A stretch of 47,405 bases of DNA from Eudoraea sp. (GCA_024639765.1 JAHEHU010000014.1:1-47405); one strand, 5' to 3'. Shown: positions 19,551 to 28,762, numbered from the stretch's first letter. Made by a program: numbers and translations. The notes: generated from the letters alone by a model not told the origin.

Positions 19551-20906
19551 ATGAAGAAGCTATTGTTGTTATCTATAGCGTTTGTTTTTTTACTATCGAG
19601 TTGTGGTTCAAAAACAAAAGGAGAACTAGTGGGCGTCCAAGGTAAGAAATGGTACCCCGAAAAACCATATGGAATGGAGCTCATACCAAGAGGTGCATTT
19701 ATAATGGGTAAAAGCGAGGAAGATATGGCGCAGGTTCTCAATGCCCCTACCAAAACAGTTACGGTAAGATCGTTCTATATGGACGATACTGAAATAACCA
19801 ACAGTGAATATCGCCAGTTTGTGCAATGGGTTCGCGATTCTATCGTTCGGACCAAACTTGCTATTTTGGCTGATGAACTGGGAATGGGTTCGGAAGATGG
19901 AGGTATTGGTGAATACGCTTTTAAAAGTGCCGATACGACCAGAATGTCTGTATATGAAAAATATATGCTCGATAATTATTCGGGGATGGGTGAGACTGGA
20001 TATGAAGGTTTCAAATTAAATACAGAGGAAGAACTTGTTTGGGACACCTCTGATTATCCTGATGAATACTATGCCGAAATAATGGATTCTATATATATTC
20101 CTGAAGAGGAGTCATATAATGGCCAACGCACCATAGATGTATCCAAATTAAAGTATAAATATACTTTTATGGATATAGAGGAGGCAGCCAGGAGCAGGGA
20201 TACAAGGAGAAAAGAATTTATCAAGACCGAAGAGTTGGAGATCTATCCGGATACGACCGTTTGGATCCGCGATTTCGAATATTCTTATAACGAGCCTATG
20301 CACAATGATTACTTCTGGCACGATGCCTATAGTGATTATCCTGTAGTAGGTGTTTCCTGGAAACAGGCCAAGGCCTTCTGTCATTGGAGAACCAAATTTA
20401 AGAATGACGATCAAAAGAGCCGTGGCAAACAGTTTGTAAACCAGTTCCGTTTACCTACAGAAGCAGAATGGGAGTATGCCGCCAGAGGAGGTATTGAAGG
20501 AGGTACATATCCCTGGGGTGGTCCTTATGTAATTAGTGATACGGGTTGCTTTATGGCAAACTTTAAACCACAACGTGGCGATTATGCTGCAGATGCTGCA
20601 CTGTATACAGTAGAAGCAAAATCGTACGAGCCAAATGATTTTAATCTGTACAACATGGCAGGGAACGTAGCTGAATGGACCAATAGTAGTTATTTCCCAG
20701 GTTCCTATGAGTATGCGTCTACCATGAACCCTAATGCAGATTCTGGTGAAAACGCCCGGAAGGTGATCCGCGGAGGATCCTGGAAAGATGTTGCTTACTT
20801 CTTGCAGGTAAGTACAAGGGACTATGAATACAGAGATTCAGCACGTAGTTATATCGGCTTCAGAACCGTTCAGGATTACATGGGAGAAGAAGATTCAACA
20901 CAATAA
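19551..20906 (+). CDS. gldK: Gliding motility / T9SS lipoprotein GldK
   Basis: GldK (PorK) is an outer-membrane-anchored lipoprotein that forms the periplasmic ring of the type IX secretion system with GldN. The 451-residue product has a lipobox LLSSC (Cys18) and an FGE-sulfatase-like fold from about residue 38. That fold includes GMELIPRGAFIMG, MDDTEITNSEYRQFVQW, FRLPTEAEWEYAARGG, NLYNMAGNVAEWTNS and the terminal RGGSW and GFRTVQ segments. The catalytic cysteines of true formylglycine-generating enzymes are absent, as expected for GldK. It is first in the gldK-gldL-gldM-gldN cluster; 66 bp separate it from gldL. Confidence 0.96.
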   Translation: MKKLLLLSIAFVFLLSSCGSKTKGELVGVQGKKWYPEKPYGMELIPRGAFIMGKSEEDMAQVLNAPTKTVTVRSFYMDDTEITNSEYRQFVQWVRDSIVRTKLAILADELGMGSEDGGIGEYAFKSADTTRMSVYEKYMLDNYSGMGETGYEGFKLNTEEELVWDTSDYPDEYYAEIMDSIYIPEEESYNGQRTIDVSKLKYKYTFMDIEEAARSRDTRRKEFIKTEELEIYPDTTVWIRDFEYSYNEPMHNDYFWHDAYSDYPVVGVSWKQAKAFCHWRTKFKNDDQKSRGKQFVNQFRLPTEAEWEYAARGGIEGGTYPWGGPYVISDTGCFMANFKPQRGDYAADAALYTVEAKSYEPNDFNLYNMAGNVAEWTNSSYFPGSYEYASTMNPNADSGENARKVIRGGSWKDVAYFLQVSTRDYEYRDSARSYIGFRTVQDYMGEEDSTQ

Positions 20907-20972
20907 TAGATTGCAAAAAAAATCAAACAAAAACCAAATACTTATTATTAAACTTAATTAAATCTTAGAATT

Positions 20973-21617
20973 ATGGCACAGTCAAAATCAACAAAAAAAT
21001 TATTTAACATGGCCTACGGGCTGGGTGCGTCAGTGGTGATCATTGGAGCACTATTTAAAATCCTTCACTGGGAATTTGGTCCGCTAACAGGTGGATTACT
21101 ACTCGCTGTAGGTCTTATTACAGAGGCTCTTATTTTCGCTATCAGTGCATTTGAACCGGTAGATGATGAATTCGATTGGTCTTTGGTATATCCGGAATTA
21201 GCCGGAGGAGAATCTAATGGTAAATCTAAATCTGACGCTAAAGAAGCAGAAGGATTATTATCTAAAAAATTAGATCAATTATTGAAGGAAGCAAACATCG
21301 ATGCTGAATTGATGACCAGCTTGGGAGATAGCATTCGCAATTTTGAAGGTGCTGCCAAAGGTATTGCCCCTTCAGTAGATGCTATGGAGTCTACCAAGAA
21401 GTATTCTGATGAAATGTCTCAGGCAGCTGCCCAGATGGAATCATTGAATAGTCTTTATAAAGTTCAATTAGATAGTGCTAGCAGACAAGCCTCTATTAAT
21501 GAGGAAGTTGTTCAAAATGCTGGTGCTCTTAAAGATCAAATGGAATCGTTGGCCTCTAACCTTTCATCCTTAAATGGTGTGTATGGTGGTATGTTGTCTG
21601 CTATGAGCAAAAACTAA
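20973..21617 (+). CDS. gldL: T9SS/gliding motor protein GldL
   Basis: GldL is the inner-membrane stator-like subunit of the proton-driven GldLM motor that powers type IX secretion and gliding. The 214-residue protein has two N-terminal membrane helices (about 13-31 and 38-60) and a cytoplasmic tail with coiled-coil character. The polar intramembrane residues Lys29, His32 and Glu51 correspond to Lys27, His30 and Glu49 of Flavobacterium johnsoniae GldL, which are needed for proton-driven rotation. The call is firm from sequence and from its place between gldK and gldM. Confidence 0.96.
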   Translation: MAQSKSTKKLFNMAYGLGASVVIIGALFKILHWEFGPLTGGLLLAVGLITEALIFAISAFEPVDDEFDWSLVYPELAGGESNGKSKSDAKEAEGLLSKKLDQLLKEANIDAELMTSLGDSIRNFEGAAKGIAPSVDAMESTKKYSDEMSQAAAQMESLNSLYKVQLDSASRQASINEEVVQNAGALKDQMESLASNLSSLNGVYGGMLSAMSKN

Positions 21618-21673
21618 TTAGTCGCGAATTATAAACCCAAATCAAGTTATTAATCAAAACTAATTAGAAAAAC

Positions 21674-23242
21674 ATGGCATCAGGAAAAGCAACACCGCGT
21701 CAGAAGATGATCAATTTAATGTATTTGATCTTTATCGCAATGCTGGCGCTCAATATGAGTAAGGAAGTTTTAGCCGCTTTTGGCCTTATGAACGAAAAGT
21801 TCGAAGCTTCTAATACAAAGGCAACCGAAAGCAATCAAGCGTTTTTGGTGAGCCTGGAGACCAAAGCATCAGAAGATGCAGCTAAATATTCAGAGCTGTA
21901 TACGGATGCAAAGAAAATCAAGCAACTTTCACAGGATTACTTTACATATCTGGAGGATCTTAAAAAATCGATGACTGCTGATGTGGAAGATACCAAGGAT
22001 TATCAGGTAATGGACAAGGCTGATTATTTAGATCAGAAGTTTTTCCAGGGAGATAATCTGGCCCCTGAAGGAAAGGAATTTATGAAAAGATTGAATGACT
22101 ATCGTTCGCAAGTGATCACTATCATAGGAAAGGATTATCCTGAAGTAAAATCTCAGGTTGAAACTCGCTTCCAGACAGGTGATGCTAACGGCAAGGTAGA
22201 ACGCAGAGATGGTGTAAAGGTAGACTGGATCAATTACAATTATGAAGGTTTTCCATTAATTGCATCACTGACAAAGCTTACGGCACTGCAATCGGATATC
22301 AAGGCAACAGAAGAAGCTGCTTTGAAAGCCATGCTGCAGGGAGAGCTTACAAGTCAGGTGTCCTTAACGAACTTTGAAACCCAATTGTATTCTGAGAAAT
22401 CGGCCTTTTATTCAGGTGAAAAATTCAGTGGAAGTATTGTGTTAGGTAAGACAGACAGATCTGCCAAACCGGTAAAAGCAGAATTGACGCTGGATGGTCG
22501 CAAGATGGCCGAAGGGAAGGATTACGAGCTCAAAGAAGGAGGCGTAGAACTATTGATAGGAGCAGGAAGTGCAGGTGATCATGAGATCGCAGGTACCTTA
22601 TTGTATATGCAAGACGGTGTGGAAACAGAAGTTCCTGTAAAGAACTCATTCTCTACGATCTCTAAACCAGATGCAGCAGTAATCTCTGCTGATAAGATGA
22701 ACGTGGTATACCGTGGGGTTGCTAACCCTATGACCATTTCCATCCCTGGTATTCCTGATAATAAAGTATCTGCCAGTGCCACCGGACTTAAAAGGTTGAG
22801 TGGAAGCAAATACATCATGAATCCTGGTAAAGGAAGAGAAGTAACCATCAACGCCTCTGGTGTATTGCCAGACGGAAAACGTATCAGTACACCTGCTACA
22901 TTCAGGATCAAGGATATTCCAAGACCAGCAGGATCTGTACGAGGTGAATCTGGTAGTACCAAGATGCCAAGTCGTAATATGGAAATTGCTACTATTGGAG
23001 CGTTGTTGGAAGACTTTGACTTTGACCTTAACCTGGCGGTTAGTGGATTTAAGTTTAAAGTTCCCGGTCAGCCTACCGTAGTGGTAAAAGGAAACAAATT
23101 AGATAGCAGAGCAAAATCGGCCCTGAAAAGAGCTAAAAGAGGTGATGCTGTGCAAGTATTTGATATTGAAGCCTATATTACAAATAACAGAACGTATAAG
23201 CTTAAGAAAGTATCTCCGGTTGTTGTGGAGATAACACAATAA
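21674..23242 (+). CDS. gldM: T9SS/gliding motor protein GldM
   Basis: GldM dimers pass from the inner membrane through the periplasm and transmit motor rotation from GldL to the GldKN ring. The 522-residue protein has a short cytoplasmic N-terminus (MASGKATPRQKM), one membrane helix (about 13-29) and four periplasmic domains. Arg9, which pairs with the GldL glutamate in characterised systems, is present. The N-terminal helical D1 is followed by beta-rich D2-D4, visible as long alternating segments after about residue 230. It starts 56 bp after gldL, and gldN follows within 24 bp. Confidence 0.96.
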   Translation: MASGKATPRQKMINLMYLIFIAMLALNMSKEVLAAFGLMNEKFEASNTKATESNQAFLVSLETKASEDAAKYSELYTDAKKIKQLSQDYFTYLEDLKKSMTADVEDTKDYQVMDKADYLDQKFFQGDNLAPEGKEFMKRLNDYRSQVITIIGKDYPEVKSQVETRFQTGDANGKVERRDGVKVDWINYNYEGFPLIASLTKLTALQSDIKATEEAALKAMLQGELTSQVSLTNFETQLYSEKSAFYSGEKFSGSIVLGKTDRSAKPVKAELTLDGRKMAEGKDYELKEGGVELLIGAGSAGDHEIAGTLLYMQDGVETEVPVKNSFSTISKPDAAVISADKMNVVYRGVANPMTISIPGIPDNKVSASATGLKRLSGSKYIMNPGKGREVTINASGVLPDGKRISTPATFRIKDIPRPAGSVRGESGSTKMPSRNMEIATIGALLEDFDFDLNLAVSGFKFKVPGQPTVVVKGNKLDSRAKSALKRAKRGDAVQVFDIEAYITNNRTYKLKKVSPVVVEITQ

Positions 23243-23266
23243 GAATAGTTAGTAAAATTGAATTTT

Positions 23267-24169
23267 ATGAATTGGAAGAATGTAATACTAGTTGGAGCTG
23301 TTTCTTTGCTACCAATCTCTATCATAGCACAGGCAAATATCCTGAATGCTAAGAAACCCGAGGAGATTGGGAAGAAGACTCAGAATCAGTTGGCCATGGA
23401 TGACGATGTGCCATTAGATTACGGGTATGTGGATGACAGGGATATTCTCTGGTCCAAGACCATCTGGGAAGTGATCGACCTTGATGAGCGGGTGAATTTC
23501 GCCCTCTATTATCCGACGGATACGATCGATATCGGAGCTGATAGGAGATCGCTCTATGATGTTTTTCTTAAGAACATCAAGAACGGTAAACTAAAAGATG
23601 TCTACGTGGATTCTTATTTCACAGAAAGAAGGAAGTTCGAAGACCTCAAAGCAACCCTCACAAGGGTAGATACTACAGATCTGGGATACGAACAGATAAA
23701 TGCCGGGGAACAACTTTCTCCCGAATATGTTAACAGGAGAGAGATCACTGCGGCAGATATTGAAGAGTATCGTATAAAGGGTATTTGGTATTTTGACAAG
23801 CGCCAGGGTGAATTGAAGTATCGCCTCCTGGGGATTGCACCAGTTGCTCCTGATGTAAACTTTGTAGATGATGAATCCATGAACCCTGCCGATAATAAGG
23901 TAGAGTTGTTCTGGGTGTGGTTCCCAAGTGCACGGAAGATCTTGCATGACGCCAAGGTGTTTAACCAGCGAAATTCCGCTCAACCCATTACGTTCGATAT
24001 GTTATTGAATGCAAGAAGGTTTAATGCGGTGATTTACAGGGAAGATAACGTTCACGGAGACCGTTCTATAGACGATTACATTGCCGACAATGCATTGTTC
24101 CAGTTACTGGAGTCTAATCGAATTAAAGAAGCGATCAGAGACAGGGAACAAGACATGTGGGCCTATTAA
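23267..24169 (+). CDS. gldN: Gliding motility / T9SS periplasmic protein GldN
   Basis: GldN (PorN) is a periplasmic protein that forms rings with GldK under the outer membrane and contacts GldM. The 300-residue product starts MNWKNVILVGAVSLLP, a Sec signal peptide probably cut near SIIAQA. The body contains family-typical segments: ILWSKTIWEVIDLDERVNFALYYP, SLYDVFLKNI, IKGIWYFDKRQGELKYRLLGIAP and the C-terminal ELFWVWFPSARKIL. I chose the ATG at 23267-23269; an in-frame TTG nine bases earlier would add only three residues. A strong terminator closes the gld operon 39 bp after the stop. Confidence 0.95.
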   Translation: MNWKNVILVGAVSLLPISIIAQANILNAKKPEEIGKKTQNQLAMDDDVPLDYGYVDDRDILWSKTIWEVIDLDERVNFALYYPTDTIDIGADRRSLYDVFLKNIKNGKLKDVYVDSYFTERRKFEDLKATLTRVDTTDLGYEQINAGEQLSPEYVNRREITAADIEEYRIKGIWYFDKRQGELKYRLLGIAPVAPDVNFVDDESMNPADNKVELFWVWFPSARKILHDAKVFNQRNSAQPITFDMLLNARRFNAVIYREDNVHGDRSIDDYIADNALFQLLESNRIKEAIRDREQDMWAY

Positions 24170-24207
24170 GAAAGTCCAATTTTATTCCAATTCAATTATA
24201 ATATGGA

Positions 24208-24238
24208 AACGCCGCTCTTTATGAAGCGGCGTTTTTTA
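24208..24238 (+). terminator. Rho-independent terminator after gldN
   Basis: Perfect 9-bp arms AACGCCGCT/AGCGGCGTT (24208-24216 and 24225-24233) enclose an 8-base loop and run into a T6 tract. This is the clearest terminator of the window. Its T tract overlaps the -7 box of the next gene. Confidence 0.92.
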
Positions 24239-24244
24239 TTTTTG
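24237..24244 (+). promoter_or_regulatory. Candidate -7 box at the FAD oxidoreductase start
   Basis: TATTTTTG is a perfect TAnnTTTG match ending five bases before the ATG at 24249. If used, transcription would begin at or next to the start codon. There is no TTG at -33, where the terminator stem lies, so the prediction is tentative. Confidence 0.4.
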
Positions 24245-24248
24245 TACC

Positions 24249-25304
24249 ATGGTAGAGTACCTTGTGGTAGGCCTTGGTTTGGCCGGTATTTCCTTTTGTG
24301 AGACCCTTGAAGAACAAGGCAGATCATTTCGGGTGATCAGTGATAATTCCCAACAAGCGTCCATTGTGGCCGGTGGGTTGTACAATCCTGTAATTCTAAA
24401 GCGCTTTACGCTTGCCTGGAAAGCCCACGAACAAATAGAACAGCTGCCGCCCTTCTATTCAAAACTAGAAGAAAAACTAGGGGTACCCCTGGATCATCCG
24501 CTGCGCGTTTTGCGAAGATTTGCCAGTATTGAAGAACAAAACGGCTGGTTTGAAGCTACAGACAAGCCCACATTGAGGCCATTGATGTCCACAACGCTGG
24601 TTGCCAATGATAATAATGCTATTCATGCGCCTCTGGGATATGGAGAGGTATTGGGCACAGGACGTATAGATACGCGTTTACTGCTGTCTTCCTATGCGGC
24701 GTATTTGAAAAGGAAAGATCTTCTGTTCAGTGAATCTTTTCAATATGAACTGCTGCAGATACAAGATAAGGAAGTAGTGTATAAAGACCTTCGGGCCAAA
24801 CATCTGGTATTTGCAACTGGCTATGGCCTGCAGCGAAATCCATACTTCAATTACCTTCCCCTGAACGGCACTAAAGGAGAGCTACTAACAATTAAAGCGC
24901 CTGAACTTAAAGAAAATAAGGTTATAAAGTCTTCAGTATTCATAATTCCCCTAGGCGGAGATACCTACCGTATTGGGGCCACCTACAAATGGCAAGACAA
25001 GACCAATGATCCTACTTCGGAAGCCAGAGAGGAATTGGAAACGAAGTTGAGGACCTTTCTTAGATGTGAGTATGAGGTGATACATCACGTGGCAGGAATA
25101 CGACCTACAGTAGCAGACAGAAGACCATTGGTTGGGCAACATCCTGTTCATAAGCCTCTATTTGTGCTAAATGGATTTGGTTCCAGAGGAGTTATGATCG
25201 CCCCATATGCATCTAAGGCGTTGTATGATTTTATAGAGAATGAACAAAAGTTGATCCCTGATATGGATATTACCAGGTTTCGAAAGCGCTACGGTAAGAA
25301 TTAA
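24249..25304 (+). CDS. DadA/DAO-family FAD-dependent oxidoreductase
   Basis: The 351-residue protein belongs to the glycine/D-amino-acid oxidase family. It has the N-terminal dinucleotide-binding motif YLVVGLGLAGISFCETL (GxGxxG, residues 7-12), AGGLYNPVI near 41, the middle FAD-domain motif HLVFATGYG near 187, the segment NGTKGELLTI near 206 and the C-terminal GIRPTVADRRPLVG with LNGFGSRGVMIAP. This pattern resembles the oxidase half of MnmC and related proteins, but no methyltransferase half is present and the substrate is unknown. It stands alone after the gld terminator, and its stop overlaps the stop of the convergent DUF983 gene by four bases. Confidence 0.85.
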   Translation: MVEYLVVGLGLAGISFCETLEEQGRSFRVISDNSQQASIVAGGLYNPVILKRFTLAWKAHEQIEQLPPFYSKLEEKLGVPLDHPLRVLRRFASIEEQNGWFEATDKPTLRPLMSTTLVANDNNAIHAPLGYGEVLGTGRIDTRLLLSSYAAYLKRKDLLFSESFQYELLQIQDKEVVYKDLRAKHLVFATGYGLQRNPYFNYLPLNGTKGELLTIKAPELKENKVIKSSVFIIPLGGDTYRIGATYKWQDKTNDPTSEAREELETKLRTFLRCEYEVIHHVAGIRPTVADRRPLVGQHPVHKPLFVLNGFGSRGVMIAPYASKALYDFIENEQKLIPDMDITRFRKRYGKN

Positions 25305-25684
25305 CTTTTTGCTGCATCAGGATCGTAATTCATAAAGATATTGATCCAAATATTTCGTGATAAACGGATAATAACGGGTAAAAAAACAATCATCGTGATC
25401 ACAATACTGATAAAAGTAGCAAGTAAGCTGGCTTTTATGATCAAAAAGGAGATGACAAAAGCGGCCACTGCAAAGGCAATTCCTACGGCATAGCTCACGT
25501 ACATGGCCCCATAAAAGAATGACGGTTCTATCTTATACTTTGTATTACAATGAGAACAGCGTTCCTGCATCTTAAAAAGGGAACCCATACGATACGGATT
25601 CTGATAGGCATACATGCTTTCTGAATGGCATTTTGGACAACTTCCTGTTAAAATGCTGTAGAGTTTGTTTCCTTTTTTTAACAT
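25301..25684 (-). CDS. DUF983 family membrane protein with zinc-ribbon-like cysteines
   Basis: The 127-residue protein has two CxxC pairs (GSCPKCHSE and ERCSHCNTK) in its N-terminal half, probably a small metal-binding ribbon. Two hydrophobic membrane segments follow (about 59-81 and 85-107, FAVAAFVISFLI and FISIVITMIVFLPVI). This is the layout of DUF983, a family of unknown function common in Bacteroidota and Alphaproteobacteria. I use the ATG at 25682-25684 rather than the TTG six bases upstream. The stop overlaps the upstream convergent oxidoreductase gene, and the start is divergent from the ABC-F gene, with only 65 bp between them. Confidence 0.85.
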   Translation of the reverse strand: MLKKGNKLYSILTGSCPKCHSESMYAYQNPYRMGSLFKMQERCSHCNTKYKIEPSFFYGAMYVSYAVGIAFAVAAFVISFLIIKASLLATFISIVITMIVFLPVIIRLSRNIWINIFMNYDPDAAKS

Positions 25685-25749
25685 TTGCAAAAATTTTTGG
25701 GTAAAGATACTTTTTTACCATTGCCTTCAACGTAACCACAGTCACAGTA

Positions 25750-27657
25750 ATGCTTAATGTTCACAATCTTTCTGTTTCCTTCTCCGGCGAATATTTATTT
25801 GAGGAGATCGCCTTTCGTCTTAATCCCGGCGATAGGGTAGGGCTTATTGGCAAAAACGGTGCGGGGAAATCTACCTTGTTGAAATTGTTGTCCAGAGAAG
25901 TTGCGCCAGATTCAGGGACCATTGCTTCTGATAAGGAGATCAGTATTGGCTTTCTTAGGCAGGATATAGATTTTGAAGAAGGACATACAGTACTGGAAGA
26001 GGCATACAAGGCCTTTGAAGAATTGCAGGCCACTGAACGTAAATTGACCCATATCAACGAACAGCTGGCAGAAAGAACGGATTATGAAAGCGATGGGTAT
26101 CATCAGTTAATGGTAGATCTCAATGATTATACGCATCAATATGAGATACATGGAGGATACAACTATCAGGGAGATACAGAAAAGATCTTACTTGGCTTAG
26201 GATTCAAGAGGGAAGATTTTGATAAAAAAACAGATACTTTTTCAGGAGGCTGGAGGATGCGTATTGAATTGGCCAAGTTATTACTTCAGAAAAATGACGT
26301 ATTGCTACTGGATGAACCAACGAACCACCTGGATATTGAGTCCATCTTATGGTTAGAACAATTCCTTACGAGCTTTACTGGGGCTATCGTGATTGTTTCG
26401 CATGACAAGATGTTTCTGGATAATGTAACTAACAGGACCATTGAGATCTCGCTGGGGAGGATCTATGACTACAACAAGCCCTATTCACAGTTTCTGATCT
26501 TGCGACAAGAGATCAAGGAGCAACAGATGAATGCCTTAAAGAACCAGGAAAGGGAAATACAACAGGCGGAAAGACTAATTGAAAAATTCAGGGCAAAATC
26601 ATCCAAGGCTTCTATGGCCCAATCCCTTATAAAGAAGCTAGACAAGATGGACCGTATTGAAGTGGATCAATCGGATCACAGCGTGCTAAAAGTAAAATTT
26701 CCGGTTTCCGTGGTGCCCGGAAAAGTAGTTGCAGAAGTAGAAAGCCTATCCAAGAACTATGGCTCAAAGGAGGTTTTAAAAGATATAGACCTGTTGTTGG
26801 AACGCGACAGTAAGACCGCATTCGTTGGTCAGAATGGGCAGGGTAAAACTACCTTGGCCAAGATACTGGTTGGGGAAATACCCTATGAGGGGCATGTAAA
26901 ATTAGGTCATAACGTACAGATCGGATATTTTGCCCAAAATCAGGCAGAATACTTAGAGGGCAACAAAACGGTCCTGGATACCATGATCGATTCGGCCAAT
27001 GAAAAGAATCGTAGCAAGGTGCGGGATATTCTTGGCTCCTTTCTCTTTAGTGGGGACGATGTGGAAAAGTATGTGAAAGTGCTTTCGGGTGGCGAACGGA
27101 ACAGGTTGGCCTTGGCGAAGATGTTGTTGCAGCCCTTTAATGTACTGGTGATGGATGAACCTACCAACCATTTAGACATTGCTTCAAAGAATGTTTTAAA
27201 GCAGGCCCTTATTAACTTTGAAGGCACTTTAATTGTGGTGTCGCATGACAGGGATTTCCTGCAAGGGCTAACAAATAAGGTCTACGAATTTAAAGACAAA
27301 AAGATCAAAGAGTATTTGGGAGATATCAATTATTTCCTGGAAGAGCGAAAGGCACAGGATTTCAGGGCCATTGAGAAGAAGTCGGCCAAAACAGCTCAAA
27401 AAAAACAACCATCTCAAACTGAAAAGCCGTATAAGGATCAGAAAAAGGCTAAGGGCTTAAAAAACAAGCTCAGCAATTTGGAAAGTGAGATCGGTGTCCT
27501 GGAAAAACAGATTTCAGATATTGATCACGAATTGCTTATGAACTACGATAAGACCATCGCACAACCCGATTTTTTTGAGGGGTATCAAAAAAAGAAAAAA
27601 CGATTGGAATCCTTGATGAAACAGTGGGAAGAGCTTACTTTAAAGCTTGAGGATTAG
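25750..27657 (+). CDS. ABC-F family ATPase (Uup/YheS-like)
   Basis: This soluble protein has two ATP-binding cassettes and no membrane domain, which is the ABC-F plan; such proteins act on the ribosome rather than in transport. Cassette one has Walker A GKNGAGKST, signature FSGGWRMRIELAKLL and Walker B LLLDEPTNHLD. Cassette two has GQNGQGKTT, LSGGERNRLALAKML and LVMDEPTNHLD. Between them is a basic P-site-tRNA-interaction-type linker (about 255-315). The C-terminus (about 550-635) is a Lys/Glu-rich coiled coil. The 635-residue length fits the Uup/YheS groups. Without alignment I cannot say whether it is a housekeeping translation factor or confers resistance; the former is more likely. Confidence 0.92.
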   Translation: MLNVHNLSVSFSGEYLFEEIAFRLNPGDRVGLIGKNGAGKSTLLKLLSREVAPDSGTIASDKEISIGFLRQDIDFEEGHTVLEEAYKAFEELQATERKLTHINEQLAERTDYESDGYHQLMVDLNDYTHQYEIHGGYNYQGDTEKILLGLGFKREDFDKKTDTFSGGWRMRIELAKLLLQKNDVLLLDEPTNHLDIESILWLEQFLTSFTGAIVIVSHDKMFLDNVTNRTIEISLGRIYDYNKPYSQFLILRQEIKEQQMNALKNQEREIQQAERLIEKFRAKSSKASMAQSLIKKLDKMDRIEVDQSDHSVLKVKFPVSVVPGKVVAEVESLSKNYGSKEVLKDIDLLLERDSKTAFVGQNGQGKTTLAKILVGEIPYEGHVKLGHNVQIGYFAQNQAEYLEGNKTVLDTMIDSANEKNRSKVRDILGSFLFSGDDVEKYVKVLSGGERNRLALAKMLLQPFNVLVMDEPTNHLDIASKNVLKQALINFEGTLIVVSHDRDFLQGLTNKVYEFKDKKIKEYLGDINYFLEERKAQDFRAIEKKSAKTAQKKQPSQTEKPYKDQKKAKGLKNKLSNLESEIGVLEKQISDIDHELLMNYDKTIAQPDFFEGYQKKKKRLESLMKQWEELTLKLED

Positions 27658-27848
27658 GACTTTGACAACGTATTAGAGATCCATCTTTTTTGTACACCAC
27701 AAATTAGTATAGTTTCACAACATATTTGGACCGTTCGTCGGATAAAATGACATCCAATCCCTACATTACGGTATATTTGTAAGGTAATTCCTAAGATATC
27801 TATAAGATTTAGTTTGAAAGATTTTCTTTACACTCAAATGCTAACACC
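27658..27848. other. Intergenic stretch between ABC-F and LRR genes
   Basis: These 191 bp hold no ORF, no convincing terminator hairpin and no perfect -7 box. The LRR gene promoter should lie here, but I could not locate it. Confidence 0.4.
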
Positions 27849-28739
27849 ATGAAAAATACGCTGATCCTTTTGATTGTTTTGTTCAGCTCCTCAATTTTTG
27901 TTTCTGCCAAAGTAAGTAAGGCCGAAACAAAGGCTCTCAAGGAATTTTATGAAAGCACCAATGGTACGGAATGGGTCAGAAGTTGGGACCTAACTAAGCC
28001 CGTTACGGATTGGTATGGGGTGAAAGTGGAGAATGACCATGTGGTGGAGATCAATCTTTTCAGAAACAATTTAAAAGGAGTTATTCCTCCAAGCTTTGGT
28101 AAATTGGTTCATCTCAGAGTGCTAAATCTGGCATTTAATGGTTTAACAGGAGAGTTACCTGAGTCTATCGCCAACTTGGCAAGTCTCGAAGTACTTAAGA
28201 TTGAAATGAACAGGTTCAAAGGAGTTTTGCCTGCTTCCTTTGGTGAATTATCTAATCTTAAGGAACTAACGGCCTTTAATAATTTCTTTACAGGGAGCAT
28301 ACCTGAAAGTATTGGTCAGTTAGTAAAATTAAAAGTCTTAAACCTATCCAGCAATAATTTAAAAGGAGCCATTCCGGAATCTCTTGGAGAACTTAACGAG
28401 TTGGAAAGTCTCGGGCTTTTTGAAAATACCCTGGAAGGCGCCATCCCGAGAGAATTTGGCAAATTAGTTCAACTTAAGGAACTTATCTTAGCCAATAACC
28501 AGTTAGATGGGGAGATCCCTGCAGAATTTAGTCAACTGGCAAGTTTGGAGATCCTTCAGATCCAAAATAACAAATTTAATTCCCTAAAGAATTTAGAGAC
28601 CATGAACACGAGACAATTCCTTGTGTTCGACTATGATAAAGGGGATCTGAAACTAAACTTCAAAGAGCTCGATTTTAAGAAAACACGGGTTGTTGATACA
28701 AAATTTGATGATCCAGATGAGGATCCAGACCATAATTAG
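27849..28739 (+). CDS. Secreted plant-type leucine-rich-repeat protein
   Basis: The 296-residue product has a signal peptide (MKNTLILLIVLFSSSIFVSA). An N-terminal cap follows (ETKALKEFYESTNGTEW, then DWYGVKVEN.HVVEINLF) that resembles the plant LRRNT cap but lacks its cysteines. About seven repeats of 24 residues follow the plant-specific pattern LxxLxxLxLxxNxLxGxIPxxxGxL, for example LVHLRVLNLAFNGLTGELPES and LVKLKVLNLSSNNLKGAIPES. The acidic tail DDPDEDPDHN ends the protein. No T9SS sorting domain is visible. A role in protein or surface binding is likely from the fold but unproven. A terminator follows the gene. Confidence 0.88.
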   Translation: MKNTLILLIVLFSSSIFVSAKVSKAETKALKEFYESTNGTEWVRSWDLTKPVTDWYGVKVENDHVVEINLFRNNLKGVIPPSFGKLVHLRVLNLAFNGLTGELPESIANLASLEVLKIEMNRFKGVLPASFGELSNLKELTAFNNFFTGSIPESIGQLVKLKVLNLSSNNLKGAIPESLGELNELESLGLFENTLEGAIPREFGKLVQLKELILANNQLDGEIPAEFSQLASLEILQIQNNKFNSLKNLETMNTRQFLVFDYDKGDLKLNFKELDFKKTRVVDTKFDDPDEDPDHN

Positions 28740-28762
28740 TCATTTTTAAGTTAGTTAGCTTT

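Noticed and set aside
24249-25304. MnmC identity for the FAD oxidoreductase
   Set aside because: Only the oxidase-like fold is present; there is no fused methyltransferase domain or adjacent mnmD, so the specific name is not supported.
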